8,285 nt of DNA from Opitutia bacterium UBA7350 (GCA_002470925.1 DKOX01000015.1:1-8285), one strand, 5' to 3'; shown: positions 1 through 8,285, counted from the stretch's first letter. Numbers and translations are program-made. Notes: generated by a model from the sequence alone, not told the origin.

Positions 1-273
1 CAATGCACTCCCTGCCGTGAAGGGGTACCCTGGATGCGCAAGGTTACGGCGCGCATGTGCGCGGGTGAGGCACGCGAGGAAGACGCGGATTTATTGAATG
101 ACATCGCGGATCAAATTGCCGGTCGCACGATTTGTGCCTTCGGGGAAGCGGCGGCCTGGCCGGTTCAGAGCTTTATTGCGAAATTCAAGGACGAGTTTGT
201 TGAAAAGGCGAAGGAACAGGCGTCTCGCCGGAACGAGGGCAAACCCGCCGCCACCGAGACCACTTTAATTTAA
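1..273 (+). CDS. nuoF: NADH-quinone oxidoreductase subunit F (NuoF), C-terminal fragment
   Basis: This is the last 90 residues of the NADH- and FMN-binding subunit of complex I, which oxidises NADH and passes electrons into the iron-sulfur chain on the cytoplasmic arm. The reading frame is open from base 1, so the gene is cut by the window edge and the first ATG at 34 is internal. The visible part begins inside the conserved ESCGxCxPCREG motif (QCTPCREG here), giving two ligands of the N3 [4Fe-4S] cluster (fragment residues 2 and 5). The fourth ligand is Cys45 in TICAFGEAAAWPV, the usual NuoF C-terminal motif. The tail after about residue 60 is charged and variable, as is common in the family. 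The stop codon TAA lies one base before the nuoG start, so the two genes are almost certainly co-transcribed and probably translationally coupled. The identification is secure; the N-terminal NADH/FMN domain is outside the window. Confidence 0.96.
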   Translation, partial: QCTPCREGVPWMRKVTARMCAGEAREEDADLLNDIADQIAGRTICAFGEAAAWPVQSFIAKFKDEFVEKAKEQASRRNEGKPAATETTLI

Positions 274-274
274 G

Positions 275-1984
275 ATGAGCGCAAACGGCACCAGCGAAAT
301 GATCACGATCAATCTCGACGGAAACGAGGTGGAGGTTCCCAAGGGCGCCAACGCCATTGAAGCCGCCAAGCTTCATGGAAAAGAGATTCCGCATTATTGT
401 TATCATCCGAAGTTATCGATTGCGGGCAATTGCCGCATGTGCCTGATCGAGATGGGCATGCCGATGCGCGATCGTGGCACCGGCGAGGCAATCCTCGACG
501 AGAAGGGCGTCCAGAAAATCGGCTGGGGACCCAAGCCTGTAATTGGCTGTGCCACCAATGTCGCACCGGGCATGCACCTGCGGACTAATTCCGAAACGGT
601 CAAGGAAGCCCGCAACGGCGTCACTGAGTTTCTTTTGATTAATCACCCCCTCGACTGCCCGATTTGCGATCAGGCAGGGGAATGCCGTTTGCAGGAATTT
701 TCTGCAGATCACGGGCGCGGTTACAGCCGTTTCATCGAGGATAAAAACGTGAAGCCGAAACGCACCGTGCTGGGGCCGCGCGTCACGCTTGACGACGAAC
801 GCTGCATTCTTTGTTCGCGCTGTGTGCGTTTCTCGCAGGAGGTCGCCAAAGACGACGTGCTTGGCTTTGTCGATCGTGGCACCTACTCGACCCTGACCTG
901 TTATCCCGGCAAGGAACTGGCGAATAATTACTCCCTTAATACGGTCGATATTTGTCCGGTGGGCGCGCTTACGAGTTCGGACTTCCGTTTTAAGATGCGG
1001 GTTTGGTTCCTCAAGCGCACCAACAGCATCTGTACCGAAAGCAGTGTGGGCGCCAACACCACCGTCTGGAGTCGCGAAGGGAAGATTTATCGCATCACGC
1101 CACGTCGCAACGATGCGGTCAATGATACCTGGATGACTGACAGCGGTCGCGATTGCTTCAAGCCTTATGAATCGGAGGATCGTTTGACGCAATACACGGT
1201 TGACGGAGTGCACCAGAGCCCGGAGGTCGCGGCGCAAGCCGCCGCCAAACTTTTGGCTGCGGGCTCGGTTGCGGTGGTGGCTTCGGCCCACAGCACCGTT
1301 GAGGAACAATTTATCGTGCAGGGGATTGTGAAGGAAACCGGAGCCTCGGTTTCGCTCGTAAAGCACGAGGGAGATGGGGACGGCATCTTGCTTTCCGAGG
1401 ACCGTAGCCCGAATCTACGGGGCGCTTTATTGAATGGCTTGATTGCGGAATTACCGGGGGCGGACTTGAGCTCCTTATCGGCGCAGGTGGATTCCGGCGC
1501 GGTTAAAACCCTCTTGGTTCTGCATGAAGACCTCACGCAACTGGGACTTTCCGAAGCACAATTAAAGACGGTTCAAATTATATATCTGGGGGCCTTTGCA
1601 AATGCGGTGAGTCAAGTGGCGCAGGTGGTGATTCCCTCCCTGAGCGTCTTTGAAAAGGCGGGTAGTTTCGTGAATCAAAACTTCCGCCTGCAGAAATTTG
1701 CCCCGGCGGTACCGGGTCCGCGCGGTTTAGTTGCAGAGCTTGGGGTGCTTGCGATGATGGAGGCGAAGCTCAGGGAAGACAGTTTGCAGGTGCTGACGAT
1801 CGAGCAGGTATGGAGCCGGATGGGCGAAGGCGAGGGAGCCTTTGCAGGCTTGGCTTGGCAAAAGATTCCCGATGAAGGTTTGAAACTCGAAGCCGGTTCG
1901 CTCGCGCAATTGGATTTTGTTGAAAGCAAAAATTTGAAATACGACCCTGCCACACCAGAGGCGGCAGAAGCCCTTCCCGCTTGA
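275..1984 (+). CDS. nuoG: NADH-quinone oxidoreductase subunit G (NuoG), short form without N7
   Basis: This is the large iron-sulfur subunit of the peripheral arm, relaying electrons from NuoF towards NuoI; 569 residues. Ligands visible in order: N1b [2Fe-2S] Cys42, Cys53, Cys56 and Cys92; N5 His124, Cys128, Cys131 and Cys137 (HPLDCPICDQAGEC, an HxxxCxxCxxxxxC pattern); N4 Cys177, Cys180, Cys183 and Cys227 (CILCSRC and DICPVGAL). The next domain (about 247-305) keeps the fold signature of the 4Fe-4S Mo/W bis-MGD region but has only Cys253 of the four N7 ligands. The remainder is a molybdopterin-oxidoreductase-like domain with the late motif FEKAGSFVNQNFRLQKF (459-475). It is short: from memory, E. 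coli NuoG is about 908 residues, Thermus Nqo3 about 783 and Paracoccus Nqo3 about 673. I chose the ATG at 275, one base after the nuoF stop. An in-frame ATG at 299 (residue 9, MITINLDG) would also give a complete ferredoxin fold. Neither start has a clear Shine-Dalgarno. Confidence 0.96.
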   Translation: MSANGTSEMITINLDGNEVEVPKGANAIEAAKLHGKEIPHYCYHPKLSIAGNCRMCLIEMGMPMRDRGTGEAILDEKGVQKIGWGPKPVIGCATNVAPGMHLRTNSETVKEARNGVTEFLLINHPLDCPICDQAGECRLQEFSADHGRGYSRFIEDKNVKPKRTVLGPRVTLDDERCILCSRCVRFSQEVAKDDVLGFVDRGTYSTLTCYPGKELANNYSLNTVDICPVGALTSSDFRFKMRVWFLKRTNSICTESSVGANTTVWSREGKIYRITPRRNDAVNDTWMTDSGRDCFKPYESEDRLTQYTVDGVHQSPEVAAQAAAKLLAAGSVAVVASAHSTVEEQFIVQGIVKETGASVSLVKHEGDGDGILLSEDRSPNLRGALLNGLIAELPGADLSSLSAQVDSGAVKTLLVLHEDLTQLGLSEAQLKTVQIIYLGAFANAVSQVAQVVIPSLSVFEKAGSFVNQNFRLQKFAPAVPGPRGLVAELGVLAMMEAKLREDSLQVLTIEQVWSRMGEGEGAFAGLAWQKIPDEGLKLEAGSLAQLDFVESKNLKYDPATPEAAEALPA

Positions 1985-1998
1985 ACTGATTGAATACG

Positions 1999-3105
1999 AT
2001 GACGTTATTTGAAGAATGGTTGCCGGTAATCTTGCCCGTTATTTTTGCCTTGGTGATGATTTCGGTCTTTATGGGAATGTGTGCCTATGCCGTTCTCGCG
2101 GAGCGCAAAATTTGTAGTTACATTCAAGGTCGGGTCGGTCCGAATCGCACCCGCCTGCCTTTGATTGGGAATGTGCCAATTTTGGGCGACTTCCTTACCG
2201 GGCTTGGATTATTTCAACCAGCGGCGGATGGCTTGAAGTTTCTCTTCAAGGAAGAGATCACTCCGGGGCATGTGAAGCTCGGATATTATTACCTTGCCCC
2301 GATCATCGCCCTGACGCCCGCGCTGACCACGATGGTGGTCCTGCCTTTTGGTCGTTACGTTGACGCCGCCGGAGTGGTGCAACCGCTCGCGCTCGCAAAT
2401 CTCGACGTGGGCTTCCTCTTCATTCTCGCGATCTCCTCCCTCGGGGTTTACGGCATCGTCCTGGCGGGCTGGGCTTCGAATTCAAAATACCCCTTCTTGG
2501 GAGCGATTCGTTCCTCCGCGCAAATGATCTCGTATGAACTCGCGCTGGGGGTTTCGATTTTACCGGTCTTTATGTGGTCGGCGGCGCCCGGCTCGGACTA
2601 TGGCATGAGCCTTTTCGGCGTGGTGCAGGCACAGGAAACCCTTTGGCTTGGAATCTGGCAGCCGCTCTCGGCGCTCATTTTCCTGGTGGCGATCTTTGCA
2701 GAAACCAACCGTCTGCCCTTTGACATGGCAGAATCGGAAACTGACCTCGTGGGGGGCTTCCACACCGAATACGGCGCCTTTAAATTTGGCCTCTTCTTTG
2801 TCGCAGAATACGCTCACATCATTATGGGCTCGGCGATATTCGTCCTCCTCTTTGCGGGGGGATGGCACTTCCTTCCCGGTCTTGCCGACCCGTGGCCCGC
2901 CGGGGTGGCCGGCGCGGTTTGCTCCGCCCTGTGGTTCCTCGCCAAGGTCGGTTTTATGATCTTCTTCTTCATCTGGATCCGCTGGACCCTTCCGCGTTTC
3001 CGTTACGACCAGGTCATGTCGCTTGGTTGGAAAATCCTGCTCCCCCTCGCGGTGGGAAATCTTGTTTTCAATACGTTATTGATTGCCCTCATTGATGCCT
3101 TATAA
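1999..3105 (+). CDS. nuoH: NADH-quinone oxidoreductase subunit H (NuoH)
   Basis: This membrane subunit anchors the peripheral arm and forms much of the quinone-binding chamber and the start of the proton path. From the ATG at 1999 it is 368 residues with about eight hydrophobic segments. Diagnostic motifs are AERKICSYIQGRVGPNR (34-50), FQPAADGLKFLFKE (72-85), the acidic cytoplasmic loop ETNRLPFDMAESETDLVGGF (235-254) followed by HTEY, and RYDQVMSLGWKILLP (335-349). Conserved acids include Glu35, Glu180, Glu235, Asp242, Glu245 and Glu247. An insertion of about 15 residues lies between GPNR and the FQPAADG motif. The start is uncertain: an in-frame TTG at 1990 would add three residues, but ATG is preferred and neither has a Shine-Dalgarno. 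The gap from the nuoG stop to this ATG is 14 bases, consistent with one transcript. The family assignment is secure. Confidence 0.95.
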   Translation: MTLFEEWLPVILPVIFALVMISVFMGMCAYAVLAERKICSYIQGRVGPNRTRLPLIGNVPILGDFLTGLGLFQPAADGLKFLFKEEITPGHVKLGYYYLAPIIALTPALTTMVVLPFGRYVDAAGVVQPLALANLDVGFLFILAISSLGVYGIVLAGWASNSKYPFLGAIRSSAQMISYELALGVSILPVFMWSAAPGSDYGMSLFGVVQAQETLWLGIWQPLSALIFLVAIFAETNRLPFDMAESETDLVGGFHTEYGAFKFGLFFVAEYAHIIMGSAIFVLLFAGGWHFLPGLADPWPAGVAGAVCSALWFLAKVGFMIFFFIWIRWTLPRFRYDQVMSLGWKILLPLAVGNLVFNTLLIALIDAL

Positions 3106-3117
3106 CCGCTACGACTC

Positions 3118-3669
3118 ATGGCTACCAGCAAAGTAATCGAACGCAAACCCCTGACCTTCGCGGAGAAGACTTTTCTCCCGCAGATCGCGACGGGTTTGAA
3201 AACGACCTTTGGCAATATGCTGAAGAAACCCATCACCCTGCAATATCCTGAGGAGCGTCCGGTTATTCCCGATAATTACCGAGGGGTGCCGACCCTCGTG
3301 AAAGATCCCAATGGGCGCGAGAAATGTGTTTCCTGTCAACTCTGTGAGTTTGTATGCCCGCCCAAGGCGATCCGGATTACCCCCGGCGAGATCGACCCTG
3401 AAGCTGAACCGGACCGCGCCCACGTCGAGAAGGCCCCGCAGGAATTTGAAATCAATATGCTCCGCTGCATCTACTGTGGTTTTTGTGAGGAGGTTTGCCC
3501 GGAGGAAGCGATCTATCTGCAGGACGTCTTCTCGCTTTCCGGTTACAGTCGCGAGGAGATGATCAACAAAAAGGATAAACTCTATGAATTGGGCGGGACT
3601 CTTCCGGATCAACATTTCAAATGGGACAAGAAGAAGGCCGCGGAATTAGAGGGCAATCCCGAGCACTAG
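3118..3669 (+). CDS. nuoI: NADH-quinone oxidoreductase subunit I (NuoI), 2x[4Fe-4S] ferredoxin
   Basis: This is the TYKY/Nqo9-type subunit that holds clusters N6a and N6b and carries electrons from NuoG to N2 in NuoB, next to the quinone site; 183 residues. Two classical CxxCxxCxxxCP motifs are visible: CVSCQLCEFVCPPKAI with Cys70, 73, 76 and 80, and CIYCGFCEEVCPEEAI with Cys117, 120, 123 and 127. By family rule each cluster takes three cysteines from one motif and the fourth from the other. The N-terminal part has the usual amphipathic membrane-contact stretch (about 20-40) followed by the conserved ITLQYPEERPVIP (39-51). The C-terminal tail (about 145-183) is lysine- and glutamate-rich and poorly conserved. 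The ATG at 3118 follows the nuoH stop after 12 bases, with no clear Shine-Dalgarno. Its place between nuoH and nuoJ is the standard order. Confidence 0.97.
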   Translation: MATSKVIERKPLTFAEKTFLPQIATGLKTTFGNMLKKPITLQYPEERPVIPDNYRGVPTLVKDPNGREKCVSCQLCEFVCPPKAIRITPGEIDPEAEPDRAHVEKAPQEFEINMLRCIYCGFCEEVCPEEAIYLQDVFSLSGYSREEMINKKDKLYELGGTLPDQHFKWDKKKAAELEGNPEH

Positions 3670-3671
3670 GA
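3666..3671 (+). promoter_or_regulatory. Ribosome binding site for nuoJ (weak to moderate)
   Basis: The bases CTAGGA overlap the nuoI stop codon TAG (3667-3669). The AGGA core at 3668-3671 sits 8 bases before the nuoJ ATG at 3680, a normal Shine-Dalgarno distance. It supports 3680 as the start over the upstream ATG at 3675, which is followed at once by a stop (ATG CCA TGA). Confidence 0.5.
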
Positions 3672-3679
3672 CGCATGCC

Positions 3680-4249
3680 ATGACTGATATTTTGTTTTAT
3701 CTTTTTGCTGGCATCACGCTGATCTCAGCGCTCGCGATGGTGCTGCTTCCTAATGCGGTCAACGGTGCCATGTGTATGATCGTTTCCTTCATCGGAACCG
3801 CCGCGCTTTTCGTTTTGCTGGAGGCCTACTTCCTCGCGATTTTGCAGGTTCTGGTTTATGCCGGTGCGGTGATGGTGCTCTTCCTTTTCATCATCATGTT
3901 GCTCAATGTTGATGAGGACCGATCCAAGACCAAGCCTGCCAAGTTGAGCATCTTTGCGGCGCTTGCGGGGTTTGTGATGCTTTCCGGCTTGATCATCAGT
4001 CTCTTTACCGATCCGGCGGCGCTCCCGGCGCCGCCCGCGATCGAGGTCGCAGAAAACCCCACCGGGCTCAGTGCAAACAACGGCATTCCCTTTACCACCT
4101 CCGCGAAATCCTTTGGCTACAGCCTTTTCACTAAATACATGTTGCCTTTCCAGGTGACCGGATTCCTGCTGCTTGCCGCGATGGTCGGAGTTATCGTCGT
4201 CAGTAAACGCGTCACGGAAGCCAAGCCTGAATCTGAAACTACGGACTGA
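3680..4249 (+). CDS. nuoJ: NADH-quinone oxidoreductase subunit J (NuoJ)
   Basis: This is the ND6 homologue, a small membrane subunit between NuoH and NuoK. Its third helix contains the conserved bulge region thought to link quinone chemistry to proton movement. The protein has 189 residues, close to the usual 165-200, with five hydrophobic segments at roughly 2-22, 28-48, 52-76, 90-109 and 157-175. The diagnostic motif is LQVLVYAGAVMVLFLFIIML (55-74), including the conserved Tyr60 and Gly62. A proline- and alanine-rich loop (about 110-140) separates TM4 from TM5. The segment before TM5, LFTKYMLPFQVTGF, has Gln158 where I expect a conserved Glu (PFE-V/I/L-A in most bacterial NuoJ from memory). 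The start at 3680 has an AGGA Shine-Dalgarno 8 bases upstream and lies 10 bases after the nuoI stop. The C-terminal tail is charged and cytoplasmic-like. Confidence 0.94.
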   Translation: MTDILFYLFAGITLISALAMVLLPNAVNGAMCMIVSFIGTAALFVLLEAYFLAILQVLVYAGAVMVLFLFIIMLLNVDEDRSKTKPAKLSIFAALAGFVMLSGLIISLFTDPAALPAPPAIEVAENPTGLSANNGIPFTTSAKSFGYSLFTKYMLPFQVTGFLLLAAMVGVIVVSKRVTEAKPESETTD

Positions 4250-4260
4250 TCACTCTTTTC

Positions 4261-4566
4261 ATGACCATTGGACTCAACGCCTTTCTCATTGTAGCCGGGT
4301 TGCTCTTCGCAATTGGGATGCTGGGGGTGACCCTGCGCCGCAATACTCTGGTGATCTTCATGTCGCTTGAATTGATGTTGAATGCGGTGAATCTCGCGCT
4401 GGTTTCATTCTCTCGCTACAACGGCACGATGGATGGCAACCTTTTTGTCTTCTTCATCATTACAGTCGCCGCGGCGGAAGTCGCGCTGGGTCTTGCCATT
4501 ATTGTGGCGCTCTTCAAGCGCCGGCAATCCATCATGGTCGAACATCTCAACGCACTCAGTCGTTAA
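4261..4566 (+). CDS. nuoK: NADH-quinone oxidoreductase subunit K (NuoK)
   Basis: This is the ND4L homologue, a three-helix membrane subunit carrying two buried glutamates on the central proton-transfer axis. It has 101 residues, the typical length for the family. Both key acids are present: Glu37 in IFMSLELMLNAVNL and Glu73 in TVAAAEVALGLAIIV, matching Glu36 and Glu72 of E. coli. The helices lie at about 4-22, 28-50 and 61-85. The positive stretch KRR (86-88) after TM3 is a normal cytoplasmic boundary. The ATG at 4261 follows the nuoJ stop after 11 bases and has no visible Shine-Dalgarno. The sequence is ordinary for the family, and nothing in the key residues suggests loss of function. Confidence 0.97.
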   Translation: MTIGLNAFLIVAGLLFAIGMLGVTLRRNTLVIFMSLELMLNAVNLALVSFSRYNGTMDGNLFVFFIITVAAAEVALGLAIIVALFKRRQSIMVEHLNALSR

Positions 4567-4571
4567 ATAAA

Positions 4572-6422
4572 ATGTCTCCGCAAACTGCACTCCTCCTCAC
4601 TTTACTCGCCCCGTTGGCAACCGCCGCCGGGATCGCGTTTTTCCTGCGTCGTCAGGGGGGGCTTGCCGCAGCGTGCTCGGTGGGGGCGGCTTCTGTTCTC
4701 TGCGCCGGTGCCTTTATCGCAATCAGTGCACGCGGAGATGGCGCCGTAACCGCCAGTTGGGAATGGTTGAGCTTCGGCGAGTTCAAAGTGAGCATGGGTT
4801 TCCTCTTTGACGATGTCGCCGCAACGATGCTGGCGATGGTTTCCTTTGTCGGCTTGTTGATTCACATTTTTAGCTTGGGTTATATGAAGACCGACAAATC
4901 CCGCGCCCGGTTTTTTGGCGGGCTCTCGATTTTCATGTTCTCGATGACGGGGATCGTCCTCGCGGATAACCTCATCATGATATTTGTTTTCTGGGAACTG
5001 GTGGGCTTCAGTTCGTATATGCTGATTGGGCATTATCTGGAAACCGAGGAGGCAAAGGCGGCATCAAAGAAGGCATTTATTGTCAATCGTATCGGGGACC
5101 TTGGATTCCTTGTTGGAATCGTGACGGCCTATTGGCATTTTGGAACGACGGACCTCGTCGCGATGGAACAAATCACCAATGCGCATCCCGGCTTGGTGAA
5201 CGCGACGATCGCCGCCTTCCTGATGTGTGGCTTCATCGGTAAGTCCGCGCAATTCCCGCTGCATGTCTGGTTGCCGGATGCGATGGCGGGGCCGACTCCG
5301 GTCTCAGCCTTAATTCACGCTGCTACGATGGTGGCGGCGGGGGTATACTTCTTGATTCGCATTGTCTTTCTCTTTCCGGTGGAGGTCCTTGATTTTGTGG
5401 CATGGTTGGGTACCGCGGTGGCGGTTTACGCCGGGTTCTGTGCCTACGCTCAGAATGACATCAAGCGCATCCTGGCTTATTCGACCCTCTCGCAACTGGG
5501 CTATATGGCGGCCGCCTTCGGTTTGGGCTACCCGGGGGTCGCGCTCTTCCATCTCATCACGCACGCTTTCTTTAAGGCGCTCCTCTTCCTCGGCGCCGGT
5601 TCCGTGATCCACGGCTGCCATCACGAACAGGATATTTTCAAGATGGGCGGTCTGCTCAAACGCATGCCGGTCACCGCGATTACTTTTGCCATCGGGGTTC
5701 TGGCGCTCTGCGGCGTTTACGGCCTCGCCGGTTTTTATTCGAAGGATGCCATCCTGATCGCAGGTGGCCTCGGCAAGACTCCAATTTTCATCCTTCTAAC
5801 GCTGGGGGCCTTCCTCACCGCCGGTTACATGGGGCGTCTTTTCTGGGTTGCCTTCCTCGGAGAGCCGAAATCGGATGCGGCCTCCCACGCAAAGGAGAGT
5901 CCGCCTAGTATGGTGGTGCCGCTCGTGATTCTGGCGGGGCTTTCCATTGTCGGCGGTATGATCCAACTCTGGCCCGATTCCTTGGGCGGTTTAATCCGCT
6001 ACGATTTGGATCACCTCCACCATGCCGAGGGCTACGCCGCGATGCATTATAAGGTCTTGATTTTTGGTACCGCCGCCTGGGTGGTCGGTCTATTCGCCGC
6101 GCTGTTCTTCTACGGAGCCGGAGCGAAGGAGGATCGCCTTGCTCACAAAGCGCCCGCGGTCTTTGGCTTCCTGAAAGCGCGACTCTGGTTTGATGAGCTC
6201 TACGGGTTTTATGTCGCGAAGGTGCAGGATCGCATCGCGGCCCTCCTGAGTTTTCTCGATATTTTTCTACTCAAGGGCTTGATTGTGCGGGGTAGTGCGG
6301 GCTTGGTGGCCCTTCTGGGCTTGGGAGCCCGCTCGCTGCATGTGGGGAATATTCACGCCTATGTCTTTTGGTTCCTTGGAGGATTACTGCTCTTTTGGGC
6401 CTTCGCTGGAGGACTGCTCTAA
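4572..6422 (+). CDS. nuoL: NADH-quinone oxidoreductase subunit L (NuoL)
   Basis: This is the distal antiporter-like subunit (ND5 homologue) of the membrane arm; 616 residues, almost the same as E. coli NuoL (613). All main ionisable residues of the proton channel are visible: Glu142 in FWELVGFSSYMLIG (E. coli Glu144), Asp176 in VNRIGDLGF, the TM7 lysine Lys224 in GKSAQFPLHVWLPDAM (Lys229), His331 and Lys335 in HAFFKALLFLGAGS, and Lys391 in FYSKDAI (Lys399). The HGCHHEQDIFKMGGL motif (348-361) is also typical of the subunit. The C-terminal part (about 530-590) forms the long lateral helix that runs along the membrane arm, followed by a last transmembrane helix at about 594-613. A histidine-containing loop DLDHLHHAEGY (478-488) lies between late helices. 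The ATG at 4572 follows the nuoK stop by only 5 bases (TAAATAAAATG) without a Shine-Dalgarno. Confidence 0.97.
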   Translation: MSPQTALLLTLLAPLATAAGIAFFLRRQGGLAAACSVGAASVLCAGAFIAISARGDGAVTASWEWLSFGEFKVSMGFLFDDVAATMLAMVSFVGLLIHIFSLGYMKTDKSRARFFGGLSIFMFSMTGIVLADNLIMIFVFWELVGFSSYMLIGHYLETEEAKAASKKAFIVNRIGDLGFLVGIVTAYWHFGTTDLVAMEQITNAHPGLVNATIAAFLMCGFIGKSAQFPLHVWLPDAMAGPTPVSALIHAATMVAAGVYFLIRIVFLFPVEVLDFVAWLGTAVAVYAGFCAYAQNDIKRILAYSTLSQLGYMAAAFGLGYPGVALFHLITHAFFKALLFLGAGSVIHGCHHEQDIFKMGGLLKRMPVTAITFAIGVLALCGVYGLAGFYSKDAILIAGGLGKTPIFILLTLGAFLTAGYMGRLFWVAFLGEPKSDAASHAKESPPSMVVPLVILAGLSIVGGMIQLWPDSLGGLIRYDLDHLHHAEGYAAMHYKVLIFGTAAWVVGLFAALFFYGAGAKEDRLAHKAPAVFGFLKARLWFDELYGFYVAKVQDRIAALLSFLDIFLLKGLIVRGSAGLVALLGLGARSLHVGNIHAYVFWFLGGLLLFWAFAGGLL

Positions 6423-6450
6423 AATCTCTCTCTGAAATTTGATAACTGCT

Positions 6451-8027
<1,577 letters not shown>

Positions 8028-8028
<1 letters not shown>

Positions 8029-8285
8029 TGAACGAAGGATTGGCAGATTTGCTTCGCGGAATCGCGGCGACGAATGAATGGTGGGTCATCCTGCCGGAGA
8101 TTTTGTTGGCGGTGCTGGCATTGAGCTTGTTGGTGCTGGAATTACTTTCGCCCAAAATACGCAAGCTTGTTCCGAGGATAACGCTTGCCGGACAGGGATT
8201 GGTTTTGGCTTTACTGTTGGGCTTTGGTTATAGCGACTGCGGCGGGGAAATCGGGCAGTCCTACTTTGGGGGGCTTTTGCAGTCC
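8028..8285 (+). CDS. nuoN: NADH-quinone oxidoreductase subunit N (NuoN), N-terminal fragment
   Basis: This is the first 86 residues of the proximal antiporter-like subunit (ND2 homologue); the frame stays open to the right edge, so the gene is cut by the window. The fragment has a short polar N-terminus, a first hydrophobic segment containing ILPEILLAVLALSLLVLELL (21-40), a basic connector (SPKIRKLVPR, 41-50) and a second hydrophobic segment (about 51-67). The ILPEI-LL-A pattern at the start of TM1 is typical of NuoN. The ATG at 8028 shares its A with the nuoM stop TAA and has a perfect AGGAGG 10 bases upstream. The assignment rests on this N-terminal pattern and on position directly after nuoM; the channel residues lie outside the window. 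Confidence 0.9.

Noticed and set aside
413..1366. A 317-codon open frame on the minus strand opposite nuoG
   Set aside because: It lies wholly antisense to a gene whose protein has all expected motifs, its translation is rich in Arg, His and Ala with no recognisable family, and it has no own Shine-Dalgarno. It is a shadow of nuoG codon use.
3675..3683. ATG CCA TGA mini-ORF just before nuoJ
   Set aside because: A two-codon frame overlapping the nuoJ ATG is most likely chance. The AGGA spacing fits the nuoJ start, and there is no further evidence of an attenuator or leader peptide.
6003..6047. Histidine-containing loop in NuoL as a possible metal site
   Set aside because: His481, His483, His484 and His492 are clustered, but this loop varies in the family and nothing else suggests metal binding; too weak to claim.
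6388..6420. Near direct repeat ACTGCTCT at the end of nuoL and a GGAGG at about 6409 as a possible nuoM ribosome site
   Set aside because: The repeat is short and lies within coding sequence. The GGAGG is about 40 bases from the nuoM ATG, too far to act as its Shine-Dalgarno.
6423..6450. nuoL-nuoM spacer as a possible terminator or promoter
   Set aside because: Only 28 bases, no inverted repeat followed by a T run and no recognisable -35/-10 pair; it reads as an ordinary operon spacer.

Overview
This window is one uninterrupted stretch of a nuo operon, which encodes the proton-pumping NADH:quinone oxidoreductase (respiratory complex I, NDH-1). All genes lie on the + strand in the classical bacterial order: 3' end of nuoF, then complete nuoG, nuoH, nuoI, nuoJ, nuoK, nuoL and nuoM, then the 5' end of nuoN. 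The two end genes are cut by the window edges. There is no intergenic stretch longer than about 30 bases, no RNA gene, no mobile element, no CRISPR array and no visible terminator or internal promoter.

Layout: positions 1-1984 encode the peripheral-arm electron-transfer subunits NuoF (C-terminal N3 cluster region) and NuoG (N1b, N5 and N4 clusters plus a shortened molybdopterin-oxidoreductase-like domain). NuoH (about 1999-3105) is the membrane anchor that forms the quinone site, and NuoI (3118-3669) carries clusters N6a and N6b that pass electrons to it. NuoJ, NuoK, NuoL, NuoM and NuoN (3680 to the right edge) form the proton-translocating membrane arm. Electrons from NADH would run through NuoF, NuoG and NuoI to quinone at the NuoH interface, and the energy released would drive proton pumping through the K/J region and the three antiporter-like subunits L, M and N.

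Organism: a moderately GC-rich bacterium, by eye about 55-57% GC. Only nuoN, and more weakly nuoJ, has a recognisable Shine-Dalgarno sequence; the other starts rely on close packing or non-SD initiation. The protein style, especially the WAPKGY loop in NuoM, reminds me of Verrucomicrobiota (Opitutae-like). That assignment is a recollection-level inference, and no marker in the window proves it.

This is core energy metabolism rather than an accessory region, and I see no new system hidden in it. The points worth a second look are departures from well-studied complex I sequences: the TM7 lysine of NuoM, essential in E. coli, is replaced by leucine; NuoH carries an insertion of about 15 residues in the loop before its GLFQPAADG motif; NuoG has lost three of four N7 cluster cysteines and has a very short C-terminal domain; and NuoJ has Gln where I expect a conserved Glu.
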